NCBI GenBank assembly: GCA_023409265.1 | Contig: JAEYHZ010000039.1 | Span: 77,360 to 141,359 of the forward strand | Length of the DNA: 64,000 nt | Source: Bacillota bacterium | GTDB taxonomy: Bacteria; Bacillota; Clostridia; Acetivibrionales; DSM-1351 | Reading direction: 5' to 3' | Position numbers and translations under genes: made by a program | The notes under the pieces: generated by a model | Database searches by the model: none | What the model was told of the DNA's origin: nothing | What the model saw: only the letters and a program-made list of their open reading frames with translations | Shown: positions 34,514-43,428 of the stretch, one piece after another | Layout of the letters: each line of letters opens with the position of its first letter | How positions within the stretch are numbered: the stretch's first letter is position 1

Positions 34514-35581
34514 TTATTTTCCTATTCGGTTGTAGACAGCTACCGCATCGGTAATGTTATATTGTTCCGAATGATTATCTCCTTTGGCACCGGCTGTAAC
34601 CAGAATATATTCCTTCTTACCTTCTTTAGCCAGGCTTGCCAGACAAAGACCGGCTTCTTTGGTATACCCTGTTTTTCCTCCTAAAATTTTTCCTCCGGTA
34701 ATGCTTGGATTGCTGAGTCTTTCAAACATAGTACTATAAAAAGTTATCCCATCGGGATGCTTATTGGTTGGTGGCGTAGAATATCGTGCTGAAGTAAAAA
34801 TCTTCCTGAAAGTATCATTCTGCAACGCGTAGCTTAGTAGACAAGCCAGGTCCTTAACTGTTGCGTAGTGGTTTTTATTGTGAAGTCCTGTCGTATTTTC
34901 AAAATGGCTGTTGTCCATACCGAGCTCAGCCGCCTTTTGATTCATCATCTCTACAAAGTTCTGCTCCGAACCCGCAATATGCACCGCAAGTCCTTTACAG
35001 CACTCCGCACCGCTAGGCAGCAATACTCCGTATAACAGATCAATTGTCCTGACCAGCTCACCAGGCTGGAAACCAGCCATTGATGCATCTGCCTCGTACA
35101 GGCCCTGATACATAGAGTTGGTAAGTTTAATTTTCTCCTTCAGATCAGGTAACTTTTCTATGGCAACAATGGCTGTCATTATTTTAGTCAAAGACGCAGG
35201 ATAGATTTTTTCTTCGCTATTTTTTTGCATCAGGATGGTATTATCTTCTAAACGGATCAGAATCGCATTAGGACTGTTCAGCTTTTCGGAAGCTATATAT
35301 AGAGAGGAATCGGACTCTATCTTTATAGAAGAATCGGACGCTTTCTCTACAGAAGAATCGGACGCTTTCTCTAAAGAAGAATCGGATGCCATCCTTAAAG
35401 AAGAATCGGGCGCTTTGTTTAAAGAAGAATACGATGAGGTTTTAGTATACTCTTTTTTAAAAAGATGTGGGTTTCCTATAGTAATGATGGACTTATAAAC
35501 CAAAACAGTAATGACAGCCATCAGCAGAAATGATATAAATATGCGTACTCCAGACTTTTTCTTTTTCATTTTTCGTCCCAT
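34514..35581 (-). CDS. D-alanyl-D-alanine carboxypeptidase with a repeat-rich stalk
   Basis: 355 residues from the ATG at 35581 (AAGGAG upstream). A single N-terminal TM (GVRIFISFLLMAVITVLVYKS) is followed by a Ser/Asp stalk built of six near-identical octapeptides (ASDSSLEK). The catalytic domain has the SxxK motif YPASLTKIMTA, SGAE in the position of SxN, and the KTG motif GGKTGYT. It trims the terminal D-Ala of peptidoglycan stem peptides. The SxN site is atypical (SGA), as in some other clostridial enzymes of this class. Confidence 0.92.
   Translation of the reverse strand: MGRKMKKKKSGVRIFISFLLMAVITVLVYKSIITIGNPHLFKKEYTKTSSYSSLNKAPDSSLRMASDSSLEKASDSSVEKASDSSIKIESDSSLYIASEKLNSPNAILIRLEDNTILMQKNSEEKIYPASLTKIMTAIVAIEKLPDLKEKIKLTNSMYQGLYEADASMAGFQPGELVRTIDLLYGVLLPSGAECCKGLAVHIAGSEQNFVEMMNQKAAELGMDNSHFENTTGLHNKNHYATVKDLACLLSYALQNDTFRKIFTSARYSTPPTNKHPDGITFYSTMFERLSNPSITGGKILGGKTGYTKEAGLCLASLAKEGKKEYILVTAGAKGDNHSEQYNITDAVAVYNRIGK
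35299..35445. repeat. 24-bp tandem repeat in the carboxypeptidase stalk
   Basis: GAATCGGAC-type cores start at 35307, 35331, 35355, 35379, 35403 and (degenerate) 35427, i.e. exactly 24 bp apart. The unit encodes the octapeptide ASDSSLEK and variants, and copy number is likely to vary between strains by slippage. Confidence 0.9.
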
Positions 35582-35699
35582 TGTAAAACAGCTCCTTATT
35601 TTTGTGATGATATTATTCAATCACAGAACGAGGAGTTATGTTGGAATTCCATCTTATGAACTTCTTAAGATTTTCTTATAGCACTATGATTTTTACAAA

Positions 35700-35785
35700 T
35701 TGCAATTCGGAAGAAAAGGAAGTATAATGTGGAAATAAGCATCTTTGCCTGTTTCTATATCAAACAGGTAAAGGTGCTTTTTTTG
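35700..35785 (+). promoter_or_regulatory. Promoter followed at once by a terminator-like leader hairpin
   Basis: TTGCAA (35700-35705), a 17-bp spacer and TATAAT (35723-35728) form a sigma-A promoter, so transcription should start near 35735. The transcript then begins with AGCATCTTTGCCTGTTT (35738-35754), which pairs with AAACAGGTAAAGGTGCT (35762-35778) and is followed by a T run. GGGGAGG and the ATG at 35796 come next. A terminator directly at the 5' end suggests attenuation of the membrane-protein gene. Confidence 0.75.
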
Positions 35786-35795
35786 GGGAGGAAAT

Positions 35796-36476
35796 ATGAA
35801 AAAAGCTACGTTTTATACAGAATTGGCATATCTTTTTGGCATTGTAGGTCTGGCACTTGGAACCGCTTTAATGGAAAAGGCCAATATGGGCATTTCCATG
35901 GTTGTTGCTCCTGCATATCTGATTTATCTGAAATTATCAAAGTTTTTGACCTTCATGACCTTTGGAATGGCAGAATATATTTTGCAGGTATGTCTTCTCA
36001 TTATGATGACTATGGTTTTAAGAAAGTTTAAAGTATCCTATTTATTTTCCTTTGTTACAGCAGTTTTTTACGGTTTTGTACTTGACGGTTGTATGGGATT
36101 GCTAACCAATATTGGTGCTTTATCTTTTTCCACTCGTATTGCCTTTTATACTATTGGCCTGATTATTTGCGCACTTGGTGTTGCGTTCATTTTTCATACT
36201 TATATCTCTCCGGAAGTATATGAATTGTTTGTAAAAGAGGTATCTACCAAGATGCATTGTAATATTAGTCATTTTAAGATTGGATATGACTGCGTCAGCT
36301 GTCTTATTGGAATTATTTTGTCATTTCTTTTCTTTGGATTTTTCCATTTTGAAGGAGTAAAGCTTGGTACGGTCTTTTGCGCCCTTGTTAACGGGAAAAT
36401 TATTGGCATTATCAGCACCTGGATGGAAAAACATTTGAATTTCATTGATGGTCTTCCATTGAAAAAATATTTTTAA
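35796..36476 (+). CDS. YczE/YitT-like (DUF6198-type) membrane protein
   Basis: 226 residues with about five to six TMs, typified by GIVGLALGTALMEKANMGIS at the N-terminus, FVTAVFYGFVLDGCMGLL in the middle and CLIGIILSFLFFGF near the end. This matches the YczE/YyaS/YitT-like membrane family of unknown function. It has its own promoter and leader hairpin. Its stop overlaps that of the convergent GH3 gene. Confidence 0.82.
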   Translation: MKKATFYTELAYLFGIVGLALGTALMEKANMGISMVVAPAYLIYLKLSKFLTFMTFGMAEYILQVCLLIMMTMVLRKFKVSYLFSFVTAVFYGFVLDGCMGLLTNIGALSFSTRIAFYTIGLIICALGVAFIFHTYISPEVYELFVKEVSTKMHCNISHFKIGYDCVSCLIGIILSFLFFGFFHFEGVKLGTVFCALVNGKIIGIISTWMEKHLNFIDGLPLKKYF

Positions 36477-38620
36477 TCCCTTAACTCAAACTCTGTATAC
36501 TCCTCCATCGATGCATCTTTGGAGATGTATGCTCTAAACCTTCCAGGTTCGGAAGAAAATCCATTTTCGAGGGTATTAAACCTCAGCATTTCTTCATTTA
36601 TTGCAAACCTTACATCTTTTTCTTCACCGGCTTCCAGGGTCACACGTTCAAACCCCTTCAGCATTCTTACAGGCCGCACTCGACTGCCTGACATATCTCT
36701 TAAATAAAGCTGAACTGTTTCGGTGGCTGGAACTTTACCAGCGTTTTTAATTCTACAGCTGGCGATAAGGATTTCATTCTTCTTCATTTCATTTTGGTTT
36801 AAAATTACCCGGCCGTACTCAAAATTTGTATAGGTCAATCCATATCCGAATGGATAGAGAGGAATGCTTTGACCATCCATGTATCTTGATGTAAACCTGT
36901 CGGAATTGTAAACGTCTTCAGCCGGCCTGCCGGTGTTGTAACGATTATAGTAAATCGGACATTGGCCAACGGCATACGGAAATGATATGGTTAATCGTCC
37001 GCAGGGAGAATGCTCTCCTAAAAGGATATCACAAACTGCATTGTTTCCTTCTGTTCCGGGGAACCAAGCTTCAAGTATGGCACTTGCTTTTTTATCAAGG
37101 GATGGAATTGCAAGGGGCCTGCCATTATACAGAATAATTATCACCGGTTTACCAATTGAAAACATCTTTTCCGCTAAAGTCTCCTGGTAGCCTGGCAAGC
37201 TAATTTCCAGCCTGCTGCCAGATTCACCGCTCATTAAAGGTTCCTCACCCAGCGCCAGAATGATAATATCGCTGTCTTTTGCAAGCTCAATTGCTGCGTT
37301 AACTTCGGTATCGTTATAGTCTGTAACTCCGCAGCCCCTTGCGTATCTAACCTCGACATATTCAGATAAAGCTTCTTTTAAAGTTATACATTCATTAACA
37401 TCTCCATAATCAGACCAAGAATCCAGCATCTCCCTGGAATCGGCCAGCGGACCGATCAGCGCCACATTTTTAATATTTTTTGCAAGCGGCAATACTCCGT
37501 CGTTTTTTAAAAGTACCATTGAGTCACGTGCAATACGTCTCGCCTCAGCTCTATGTTCATCACAGAGAATATATTTCTTTTCCAATTCTTCATCTGCATC
37601 TTTGTATGGGTTATCGAATAGTCCCAGTTCCTCTTTAAGCATTAGCACACGAAGAACAGCCCGGTCTATTTGATTTTCAGTAATCTTGCCCTCTTCAATG
37701 AGCTTTCTGGCATTTCTATAATAGGTATTGGATACCATCTCTATATCAACACCGGCATCAATTGCTTTTTTTGCCGCTTCAGCCTCGTTTTCTGCATAGC
37801 CGTGCTGTATAAGCTCTACAATAGCAGTGCAGTCGGAAATTACAACTCCAGTAAAGCCCCACTCTTTGCGTAAAACGTCCTGGTACAACCATTTGTTTCC
37901 GGAAGCCGGTATACCATTTATTGTATTGAAGGATGTCATCATCATTTTTGCACCGGCATCAATAGCAGCCTTATATGAAGGAAAGTGATGCTCACGCAAT
38001 GTATATTCACTAACCTCCGTTGTATTATAATCCCTGCCGCCTTCGGCCATTCCGTATGCTGCAAAATGTTTTGCACATGATGCAATTTTATATTTGGCCG
38101 CAATGTTGTCTCCCTGGTACCCTTCAACATAAGCCTTGGAATAGAGCCCGTTTAAGTATACATCTTCACCGCTTGTTTCGACTACTCTGCCCCATCTGGC
38201 ATCTCTGGCCAGGTCACACATGGGCGAAAAAGTTAAATGTATGCCTGAAACCGCTGCCTCCCTGGCTGCAATTTCCGCAGATCTCTTGACAAGCTGAGGC
38301 TGCCAGGAACAGGCCATGGCAAGGGGTGAAGGAAAGATTGTCTTGTAGCCATGTATAATATCATGCATGAAAATAAGGGGTATTTTGTGTTTTGACTTTT
38401 CGAGATGCCTTTTCTGTACTGCCTTTAAAAATTTTGCTCCTGACACCCCCAGTATTGAGCCGGTATTTTGCTCTAAATGCTCATCTATTTCAAACCGATA
38501 GTCGATACCCATCAATCCTCTATCGCCGTTTTCATTCTCAATATTTCCGTATAGCTGGGTGATTTCTGCTAATTTATCCTCCAAGGACATCTGCTCAATT
38601 ATTTTTTGCAAGTCTCTCAT
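36473..38620 (-). CDS. Glycoside hydrolase family 3 beta-glucosidase (BglX-like)
   Basis: 715 residues from the ATG at 38620 (GGAGAGG upstream; the 14-residue upstream extension has none). GH3 features: KHFAAYGMAEGGRDYN, the nucleophile Asp in TGVVISDCTAI, and the likely acid/base in LGEEPLMSGESGSR. The two GH3 domains are followed by a fibronectin-III-like C-terminal domain. There is no signal peptide, so it acts inside on imported oligosaccharides. Its stop overlaps that of the plus-strand neighbour. Confidence 0.93.
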   Translation of the reverse strand: MRDLQKIIEQMSLEDKLAEITQLYGNIENENGDRGLMGIDYRFEIDEHLEQNTGSILGVSGAKFLKAVQKRHLEKSKHKIPLIFMHDIIHGYKTIFPSPLAMACSWQPQLVKRSAEIAAREAAVSGIHLTFSPMCDLARDARWGRVVETSGEDVYLNGLYSKAYVEGYQGDNIAAKYKIASCAKHFAAYGMAEGGRDYNTTEVSEYTLREHHFPSYKAAIDAGAKMMMTSFNTINGIPASGNKWLYQDVLRKEWGFTGVVISDCTAIVELIQHGYAENEAEAAKKAIDAGVDIEMVSNTYYRNARKLIEEGKITENQIDRAVLRVLMLKEELGLFDNPYKDADEELEKKYILCDEHRAEARRIARDSMVLLKNDGVLPLAKNIKNVALIGPLADSREMLDSWSDYGDVNECITLKEALSEYVEVRYARGCGVTDYNDTEVNAAIELAKDSDIIILALGEEPLMSGESGSRLEISLPGYQETLAEKMFSIGKPVIIILYNGRPLAIPSLDKKASAILEAWFPGTEGNNAVCDILLGEHSPCGRLTISFPYAVGQCPIYYNRYNTGRPAEDVYNSDRFTSRYMDGQSIPLYPFGYGLTYTNFEYGRVILNQNEMKKNEILIASCRIKNAGKVPATETVQLYLRDMSGSRVRPVRMLKGFERVTLEAGEEKDVRFAINEEMLRFNTLENGFSSEPGRFRAYISKDASMEEYTEFELRD

Positions 38621-38677
38621 GTTTAAATCCTCTCCAGTGAATTTTACAGCATAATTTGCCACATAACCCTCTACAGA

Positions 38678-38786
38678 ACAAAGGTGGCAAAGCCACCTTT
38701 GTTTGCACGGCGTACCATTATAGGTACGCTATGCCTCCTCCAAGTTAATAAAAAACGCACCGTCGCAAATACGCAGTGCGTTTTTT
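38678..38786 (-). terminator. Terminator plus two hairpins between the transporter and GH3 genes
   Basis: Three structures: ACAAAGGTGGC/GCCACCTTTGT (38678-38702), GCGTACC/GGTACGC (38710-38729), and AAAAAACGCAC/GTGCGTTTTTT (38750-38786). The last is flanked by A/T runs and would terminate the transporter operon on the minus strand. The first two lie immediately upstream of the GH3 gene and may form its leader. Confidence 0.75.
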
Positions 38787-38787
38787 C

Positions 38788-39627
38788 CTATTCCTTTACT
38801 GCACCTATCGTCAGACCCTTTATCATATGTTTTTGGAATATCAGGTAAAGCAGCAGAACAGGAGTCATCATTATTGTACTGGCAGCCGAGGTGAGAGGGA
38901 TGTCTCTTGTAAATTTGCCCTTAAAGAAACTTAAGCCAAGAGGCAAAGTTCTCATTTTATCATCTCTCAGCATAATGTTTGAAAGCATAAAATCATTCCA
39001 GGTCCACATGAATATTAAGATAATAATTGTAACAAGTGCAGGCCTGATGACAGGAACAATGATTTTATACAGAACGGTTATCTCCCTTGCTCCGTCAATT
39101 CTGGCAGATTCCACCAAAGACACGGGAATATCCTTGATAAAACCCCTCAACAAGAATACACAAAATGGGATATTAAGTGCAATATGAGTCAGATAAACCG
39201 GTGCTCTTGTCCCAAGGAGTCCGACAAATTTCATATTGAAAAACAAAGGAATAATTATTATTTCAAAAGGAATGATTAACCCGATTAAAATAAGAATGTT
39301 AACGATCTCCTTACCCGGGAATTCATAATACACCATGGCATATGAAACAAGTGTGGCAAGTACCAGAACACCCAGTATGGATAATGCCGAAATAATGATA
39401 CTGTTTGAAAAATAAGTTGAAAAGTGCCCGATTTTCCAAGCCTTACTATAATTTTCAAAATGCCAGACCTCAGGAAGTGCAAGTATGCCCTTTCTAATTA
39501 AGTCTTCTTTTACTCTAAAAGAGAGGTTAAACAAGAAAAGCATAGGGACGATTGTAAAAATGCTTGAAAAAATCAGGAACACGTAAGCAGATAATGTTTG
39601 CATCTTTTTCATCTTTTTATCACTCAT
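38788..39627 (-). CDS. MalG-type (CUT1) sugar ABC transporter permease
   Basis: 279 residues with six TMs and the EAA-loop motif SLVESARIDGAREITVLYKI, which contacts a shared ATPase. First hydrophobic segment AYVFLIFSSIFTIVPMLFLF. It overlaps the MalF-type gene by eight bases. No ATPase is encoded here, as is common for CUT1 systems that share an MsmK-type ATPase. Confidence 0.93.
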   Translation of the reverse strand: MSDKKMKKMQTLSAYVFLIFSSIFTIVPMLFLFNLSFRVKEDLIRKGILALPEVWHFENYSKAWKIGHFSTYFSNSIIISALSILGVLVLATLVSYAMVYYEFPGKEIVNILILIGLIIPFEIIIIPLFFNMKFVGLLGTRAPVYLTHIALNIPFCVFLLRGFIKDIPVSLVESARIDGAREITVLYKIIVPVIRPALVTIIILIFMWTWNDFMLSNIMLRDDKMRTLPLGLSFFKGKFTRDIPLTSAASTIMMTPVLLLYLIFQKHMIKGLTIGAVKE

Positions 39628-40522
39628 CCCTTCTCAGGTATAAAAAGACCCTGGATATGATCAGTACAAGTACTGTTAATATAACGGCAATGGCGCAGCC
39701 CTGCCCGATTTTGTTTGACATAAAGGCCTTGCTGTATATATAGTAGGAAATTACATTAGTGTAATACCCCGGACCTCCCTTTGTCATCTGAAAAACCAGG
39801 TCAAAAACTTTAAAGGCACCAATCAGCGATAGAAGCAATAAGGTTGTTGTTGTTTTCCTGATAGACGGTATGGTAATGAAAAAAAAGTTTTGCAGGGTAT
39901 TTGCACCATCAATTGTTGCAGCTTCAAATAGTGAACTGTCAATTGCTCTGATGGCAGAGCAGTAGATAACTGTATTAAATCCATATGCCGTCCAGATACT
40001 CATGACCAAAAGTGCGTAAATCGCAGTTTCTTTATCACCAAGCCAGGGGCGGCACCAGCTGTCGAGGCCTACCACATCAAGTAAGCCATTAAGGATGCCG
40101 TTTGCAGGATCGTATATTGCCAGCCACATAATGGACATAATCATGCTTGAAAGAATCTGAGGTAAAAAGAGCACAAGCTGGAAAAGATTTTTAAACTTTA
40201 CATTACTGTTTACGATAACTGATGCTTGGACAAGTCCTATTGCTATAGGTATTGTGACAGAGACCAATGCCCACAAGACATTGTTTTTTATGGCCATAAT
40301 AAATTCCTGGCTCGTTATTGTACCTCTATAATTTTCAAATCCCACAAAATTAATTTTATCCAGTGTAGTCACACCGTTCCAATCTGTGAAGCTCAGCAAT
40401 ATTGTTTGAAAAATTGGAATTATTGCGATTAACACAAACAAAAGCATCCCCGGCAAAACAAAAAGGTAAGGCAGCGCACCAAAGTTATAGCGTTTATTTT
40501 TATATGTCTCGGCATTTAACAT
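39620..40522 (-). CDS. MalF-type (CUT1) sugar ABC transporter permease
   Basis: 300 residues with six TMs; the EAA motif is SLFEAATIDGANTLQNFFFI. First TM is PYLFVLPGMLLFVLIAIIP. It pairs with the MalG-type protein to import an oligosaccharide captured by the lipoprotein at 40674-41972. Confidence 0.93.
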   Translation of the reverse strand: MLNAETYKNKRYNFGALPYLFVLPGMLLFVLIAIIPIFQTILLSFTDWNGVTTLDKINFVGFENYRGTITSQEFIMAIKNNVLWALVSVTIPIAIGLVQASVIVNSNVKFKNLFQLVLFLPQILSSMIMSIMWLAIYDPANGILNGLLDVVGLDSWCRPWLGDKETAIYALLVMSIWTAYGFNTVIYCSAIRAIDSSLFEAATIDGANTLQNFFFITIPSIRKTTTTLLLLSLIGAFKVFDLVFQMTKGGPGYYTNVISYYIYSKAFMSNKIGQGCAIAVILTVLVLIISRVFLYLRRDE

Positions 40523-40562
40523 GTGATCACCTGATTTCTCTCCTGAAAGCTCCCGTCCTTCA

Positions 40563-40590
40563 GACCAGAGATATAAACATATCCCTGGTC
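40563..40590 (-). promoter_or_regulatory. Intercistronic hairpin between binding-protein and permease genes
   Basis: GACCAGAGATA (40563-40573) pairs with TATCCCTGGTC (40580-40590) with one mismatch and a six-base loop. It probably stabilises the binding-protein mRNA or limits read-through, as at 9449-9512. Confidence 0.6.
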
Positions 40591-40673
40591 CGTAGACGGC
40601 AGTTAAGATGTTATTATCTTTCTTCTTTTATAAACAATTTGCATCGGTAAGGCTATCAAAAATAGTCAGATAA

Positions 40674-41972
40674 CTATTTGTTGTGCCATTCAGCATCAAG
40701 GTTATCCCACATTTGTTCGGAAGTCTGGTCTCCGGTTAAGAACAATTGGGTTTGCTTAATAAAGACATCTAAGAAGCCTGGTTTAACATTGTCAAGATAA
40801 AAACCGCTTTTTGTATTTTTGATTGTTTCAAGCAGCTCCTTTGTAAGCGGTGATACATTAGTTTTACTGTAGTCGTATTTCACTGATGGTATTGAGCCCA
40901 CAGACAACCATTGTTCGGCAAACTCAGGAGTTAACATGGTGTCAATAAAATCAAGAGCAACAGCAAGCTGCGTTGGATTAACCTGTTTGCCGACGGCAAA
41001 GGCAGCATCAACCGGATTAATGATATAATTTGGTGTTTTGTTATCAGTAACACCTGGGAAGGCAAAGATGCCAATATTCAGTCCGGTTTTTTCGTAATCT
41101 CCAAGGAACCAGTTTCCATCAAGAGACATTGCAGTTTCTCCTTTTCCAAAGAGAGTTGGAACATCGCCGTAATCAATGCCGATATAGTCTTTTCTAAAAT
41201 AGCCGGCATCAGACCACTTCTTAATTAAATTCTCCGATTCAATGAAAGCCTTTTTCATGTTTTCACTGGATTCCTGTCTGTAATACCAGTTCAGTACATC
41301 CTGGAAAGGAGCTTTGTTTTGTACAAGGCTCTGAATGAACCAGCCGTTAATATTGTCCTTGCAATTTTCCGCTCCGATGTAGCCGTTTTCTTTTGCAACT
41401 TTCATTACATTTTCGAATTCGTCAAGTGTTGTGGGGATTTTAAGGTTTAATTTTTGGAAAATGTCTTTATTGTAGTATACAATCACCGGTGCATAGTTCA
41501 TCCCAACTGTATAGGCTTTGTCGGGAGTTCTTTGATTGTAGAAATTAGTTGCATCGGGTAATTGTTTATCAACCCAGCCTTTTTCTTTTACATTTTGGGT
41601 AAGATCCAGCAGGTAGTCGGCCTCACGCAAAGCAGAAAGGCCCAAATCATCAGTAAAAACAAGCGAATAACCATCGCCAGAGCTAAAGGCAAGCTTGGCT
41701 TTGTTGTTATAGTCTTCACCGGAATCGTTAATAAACTCGACATTCGGATATTTCTGTTTTAATTTTTCAATGACTGCATCTAGAACTTTTGTGCGGCTTT
41801 CATCAGACATAGCAGTAATAAACTTAAAGTCTGTCTTTACTTGAGTAACATCTTCCGTTGCAGTTGATACACTTGCAGATGATGTGGATTCTGCTTGCCT
41901 GGAGCCGCCACATCCTGTTAGCATAACCGTTAAAGCTACTGCCAAGGCTGCGATTGATAATAATTTTTTCAT
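40674..41972 (-). CDS. CUT1 sugar-binding lipoprotein
   Basis: 432 residues from the ATG at 41972 (GGAGGG upstream). The signal peptide KKLLSIAALAVALTVMLTG ends at the lipobox Cys (CGGS). The mature part is a MalE-like fold: LDAVIEKLKQKYPNVEF, GETAMSLDGNWFLGDY, NPVDAAFAVGKQ. It delivers an oligosaccharide or amino sugar to the MalFG-type pair. The large Trp/Tyr-rich site is consistent with a disaccharide or longer. Confidence 0.92.
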   Translation of the reverse strand: MKKLLSIAALAVALTVMLTGCGGSRQAESTSSASVSTATEDVTQVKTDFKFITAMSDESRTKVLDAVIEKLKQKYPNVEFINDSGEDYNNKAKLAFSSGDGYSLVFTDDLGLSALREADYLLDLTQNVKEKGWVDKQLPDATNFYNQRTPDKAYTVGMNYAPVIVYYNKDIFQKLNLKIPTTLDEFENVMKVAKENGYIGAENCKDNINGWFIQSLVQNKAPFQDVLNWYYRQESSENMKKAFIESENLIKKWSDAGYFRKDYIGIDYGDVPTLFGKGETAMSLDGNWFLGDYEKTGLNIGIFAFPGVTDNKTPNYIINPVDAAFAVGKQVNPTQLAVALDFIDTMLTPEFAEQWLSVGSIPSVKYDYSKTNVSPLTKELLETIKNTKSGFYLDNVKPGFLDVFIKQTQLFLTGDQTSEQMWDNLDAEWHNK

Positions 41973-42045
41973 AAAACCCTCCATTAACATTTTTATAGTT
42001 TGAAAATCTATTTATTAAGTTTTCATAAATTGTAAACTATTTGGG

Positions 42046-43428
42046 TTACCATTTGAGGTCCGGCAAAATGTCCTTTTGCATTTGAAACATTTCATTTATC
42101 ATATGGACAGCGTTGTTGTAGGTAGATACTGTGGGATCAAGCATAACGGCCTGAAGCAATTTGTAACGGCTTTTTTCTACATATGCCTCATACAAGAGGT
42201 CTGTTATGGTACCTTGAGTGGCTATCATTGATGCAATGGCAGCAGGTATTTTTGCAGTTTTCTGTGGGTGAATTCCCTCACCATCAACCATGGCAGGGAT
42301 CTCAACAACCATTCCGTCTGGGAGATTTGGAGCATATCCATTATTGACTACATTGACAGCTCCTACTTTTAGAGGTTTGTTAAATGCGATAGCTTCGATA
42401 ATGGGTACTCCATACTCGTGATTTTGTGTGAACTGATTGTCAGTGTCAAAGGCATCCTTAAAAATATCTTTTTTCTCGTTTTTAAACATATCCTTTTCCC
42501 AATTTCGTCCGGCAATGGAATAGATAAATTCCAAGGGTTCATTGTCTTTGCTTGACCAAGGTTGTTCCGATGCCGGATTGTAGAAATATTGCATTTGAGC
42601 CGAAGCTAAAAACTGGTCACTCCAGGCTATATATTCACCAATGTGGTTTGCACCGGGATACATCCAAACACCATATAGTCTTAGCATAATTCTGGATAGA
42701 GCATATTCATCCCAATGAGCCAGTTTCTCCATTTGACGTTCTTTTTCACGAAGTGCTGGATACAGGTCCTGTCCTGTTTTTTTATGAACAATTTTTGTGA
42801 TTACACCAAAATGATTCAGCCCACAAACTTCTGTTTCCAACTCAGATTTGTCTATTTCTAAAAACTTGGCGACCTGGTCAACTCCCATTTGTTCACCATG
42901 ACAAAGGCCAACAACCTTTATTTTCGTTGCCTTGGAAATCATACCCACCAGTTTTGCTTCGGGATTAGTGTAATTCAGAAGGTAGGCTTCAGGACAAACT
43001 TCTTCCATAGTTTTTGCAATCTCAAGCATTGGTTCTAAATTACGCAGGGTGTGGAACATTCCACCCGGTCCGCCGTTTTCGCCATAAATTTGTCTAAAGC
43101 CGTACTTACGAGGGATGTGAAAATCCTGAGACCAATAAAAGTACCTGTCTTTTTCAATTGCAGTAACTACAAAGTCTGCACCTGTAAGGGCTTCTTTTAA
43201 ATTTAAAGTTGATGTAATTTTTGCATCAGGATTGTGCTTTTCTTTTAATTTCAGGCAGAAATCATAACTGATGTCTAAAGCCTCCTGGTTTATATCCATG
43301 AGTGCAAGCTCTAAATCTGCAGTTTTAATTGAGCCATTTCGCAAAATATCGGACACGGTTGTCGGGCAAAAGGATACACTTCCTGCGCCTATGATTGCAA
43401 TTTTTAGCTTTCTTTTAATATTCTTCAT
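42046..43428 (-). CDS. Glycoside hydrolase family 4 (NAD- and Mn-dependent)
   Basis: 460 residues. The NAD+ site is KIAIIGAGSVSF (near residues 9-20), the conserved Asn/Glu region is LLNYTNPEAKL, and the metal-site region is GLCHGEQMG with GLNHFG. The CHG sequence sets it apart from CNVP (6-phospho-beta-glucosidases) and CHS (typical alpha-galactosidase/glucuronidase) subgroups, so the substrate cannot be stated. It is followed in the operon direction by the transporter and preceded by a PfkB-family kinase (four-base overlap). Acts in the cytoplasm. Confidence 0.9.
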   Translation of the reverse strand: MKNIKRKLKIAIIGAGSVSFCPTTVSDILRNGSIKTADLELALMDINQEALDISYDFCLKLKEKHNPDAKITSTLNLKEALTGADFVVTAIEKDRYFYWSQDFHIPRKYGFRQIYGENGGPGGMFHTLRNLEPMLEIAKTMEEVCPEAYLLNYTNPEAKLVGMISKATKIKVVGLCHGEQMGVDQVAKFLEIDKSELETEVCGLNHFGVITKIVHKKTGQDLYPALREKERQMEKLAHWDEYALSRIMLRLYGVWMYPGANHIGEYIAWSDQFLASAQMQYFYNPASEQPWSSKDNEPLEFIYSIAGRNWEKDMFKNEKKDIFKDAFDTDNQFTQNHEYGVPIIEAIAFNKPLKVGAVNVVNNGYAPNLPDGMVVEIPAMVDGEGIHPQKTAKIPAAIASMIATQGTITDLLYEAYVEKSRYKLLQAVMLDPTVSTYNNAVHMINEMFQMQKDILPDLKW

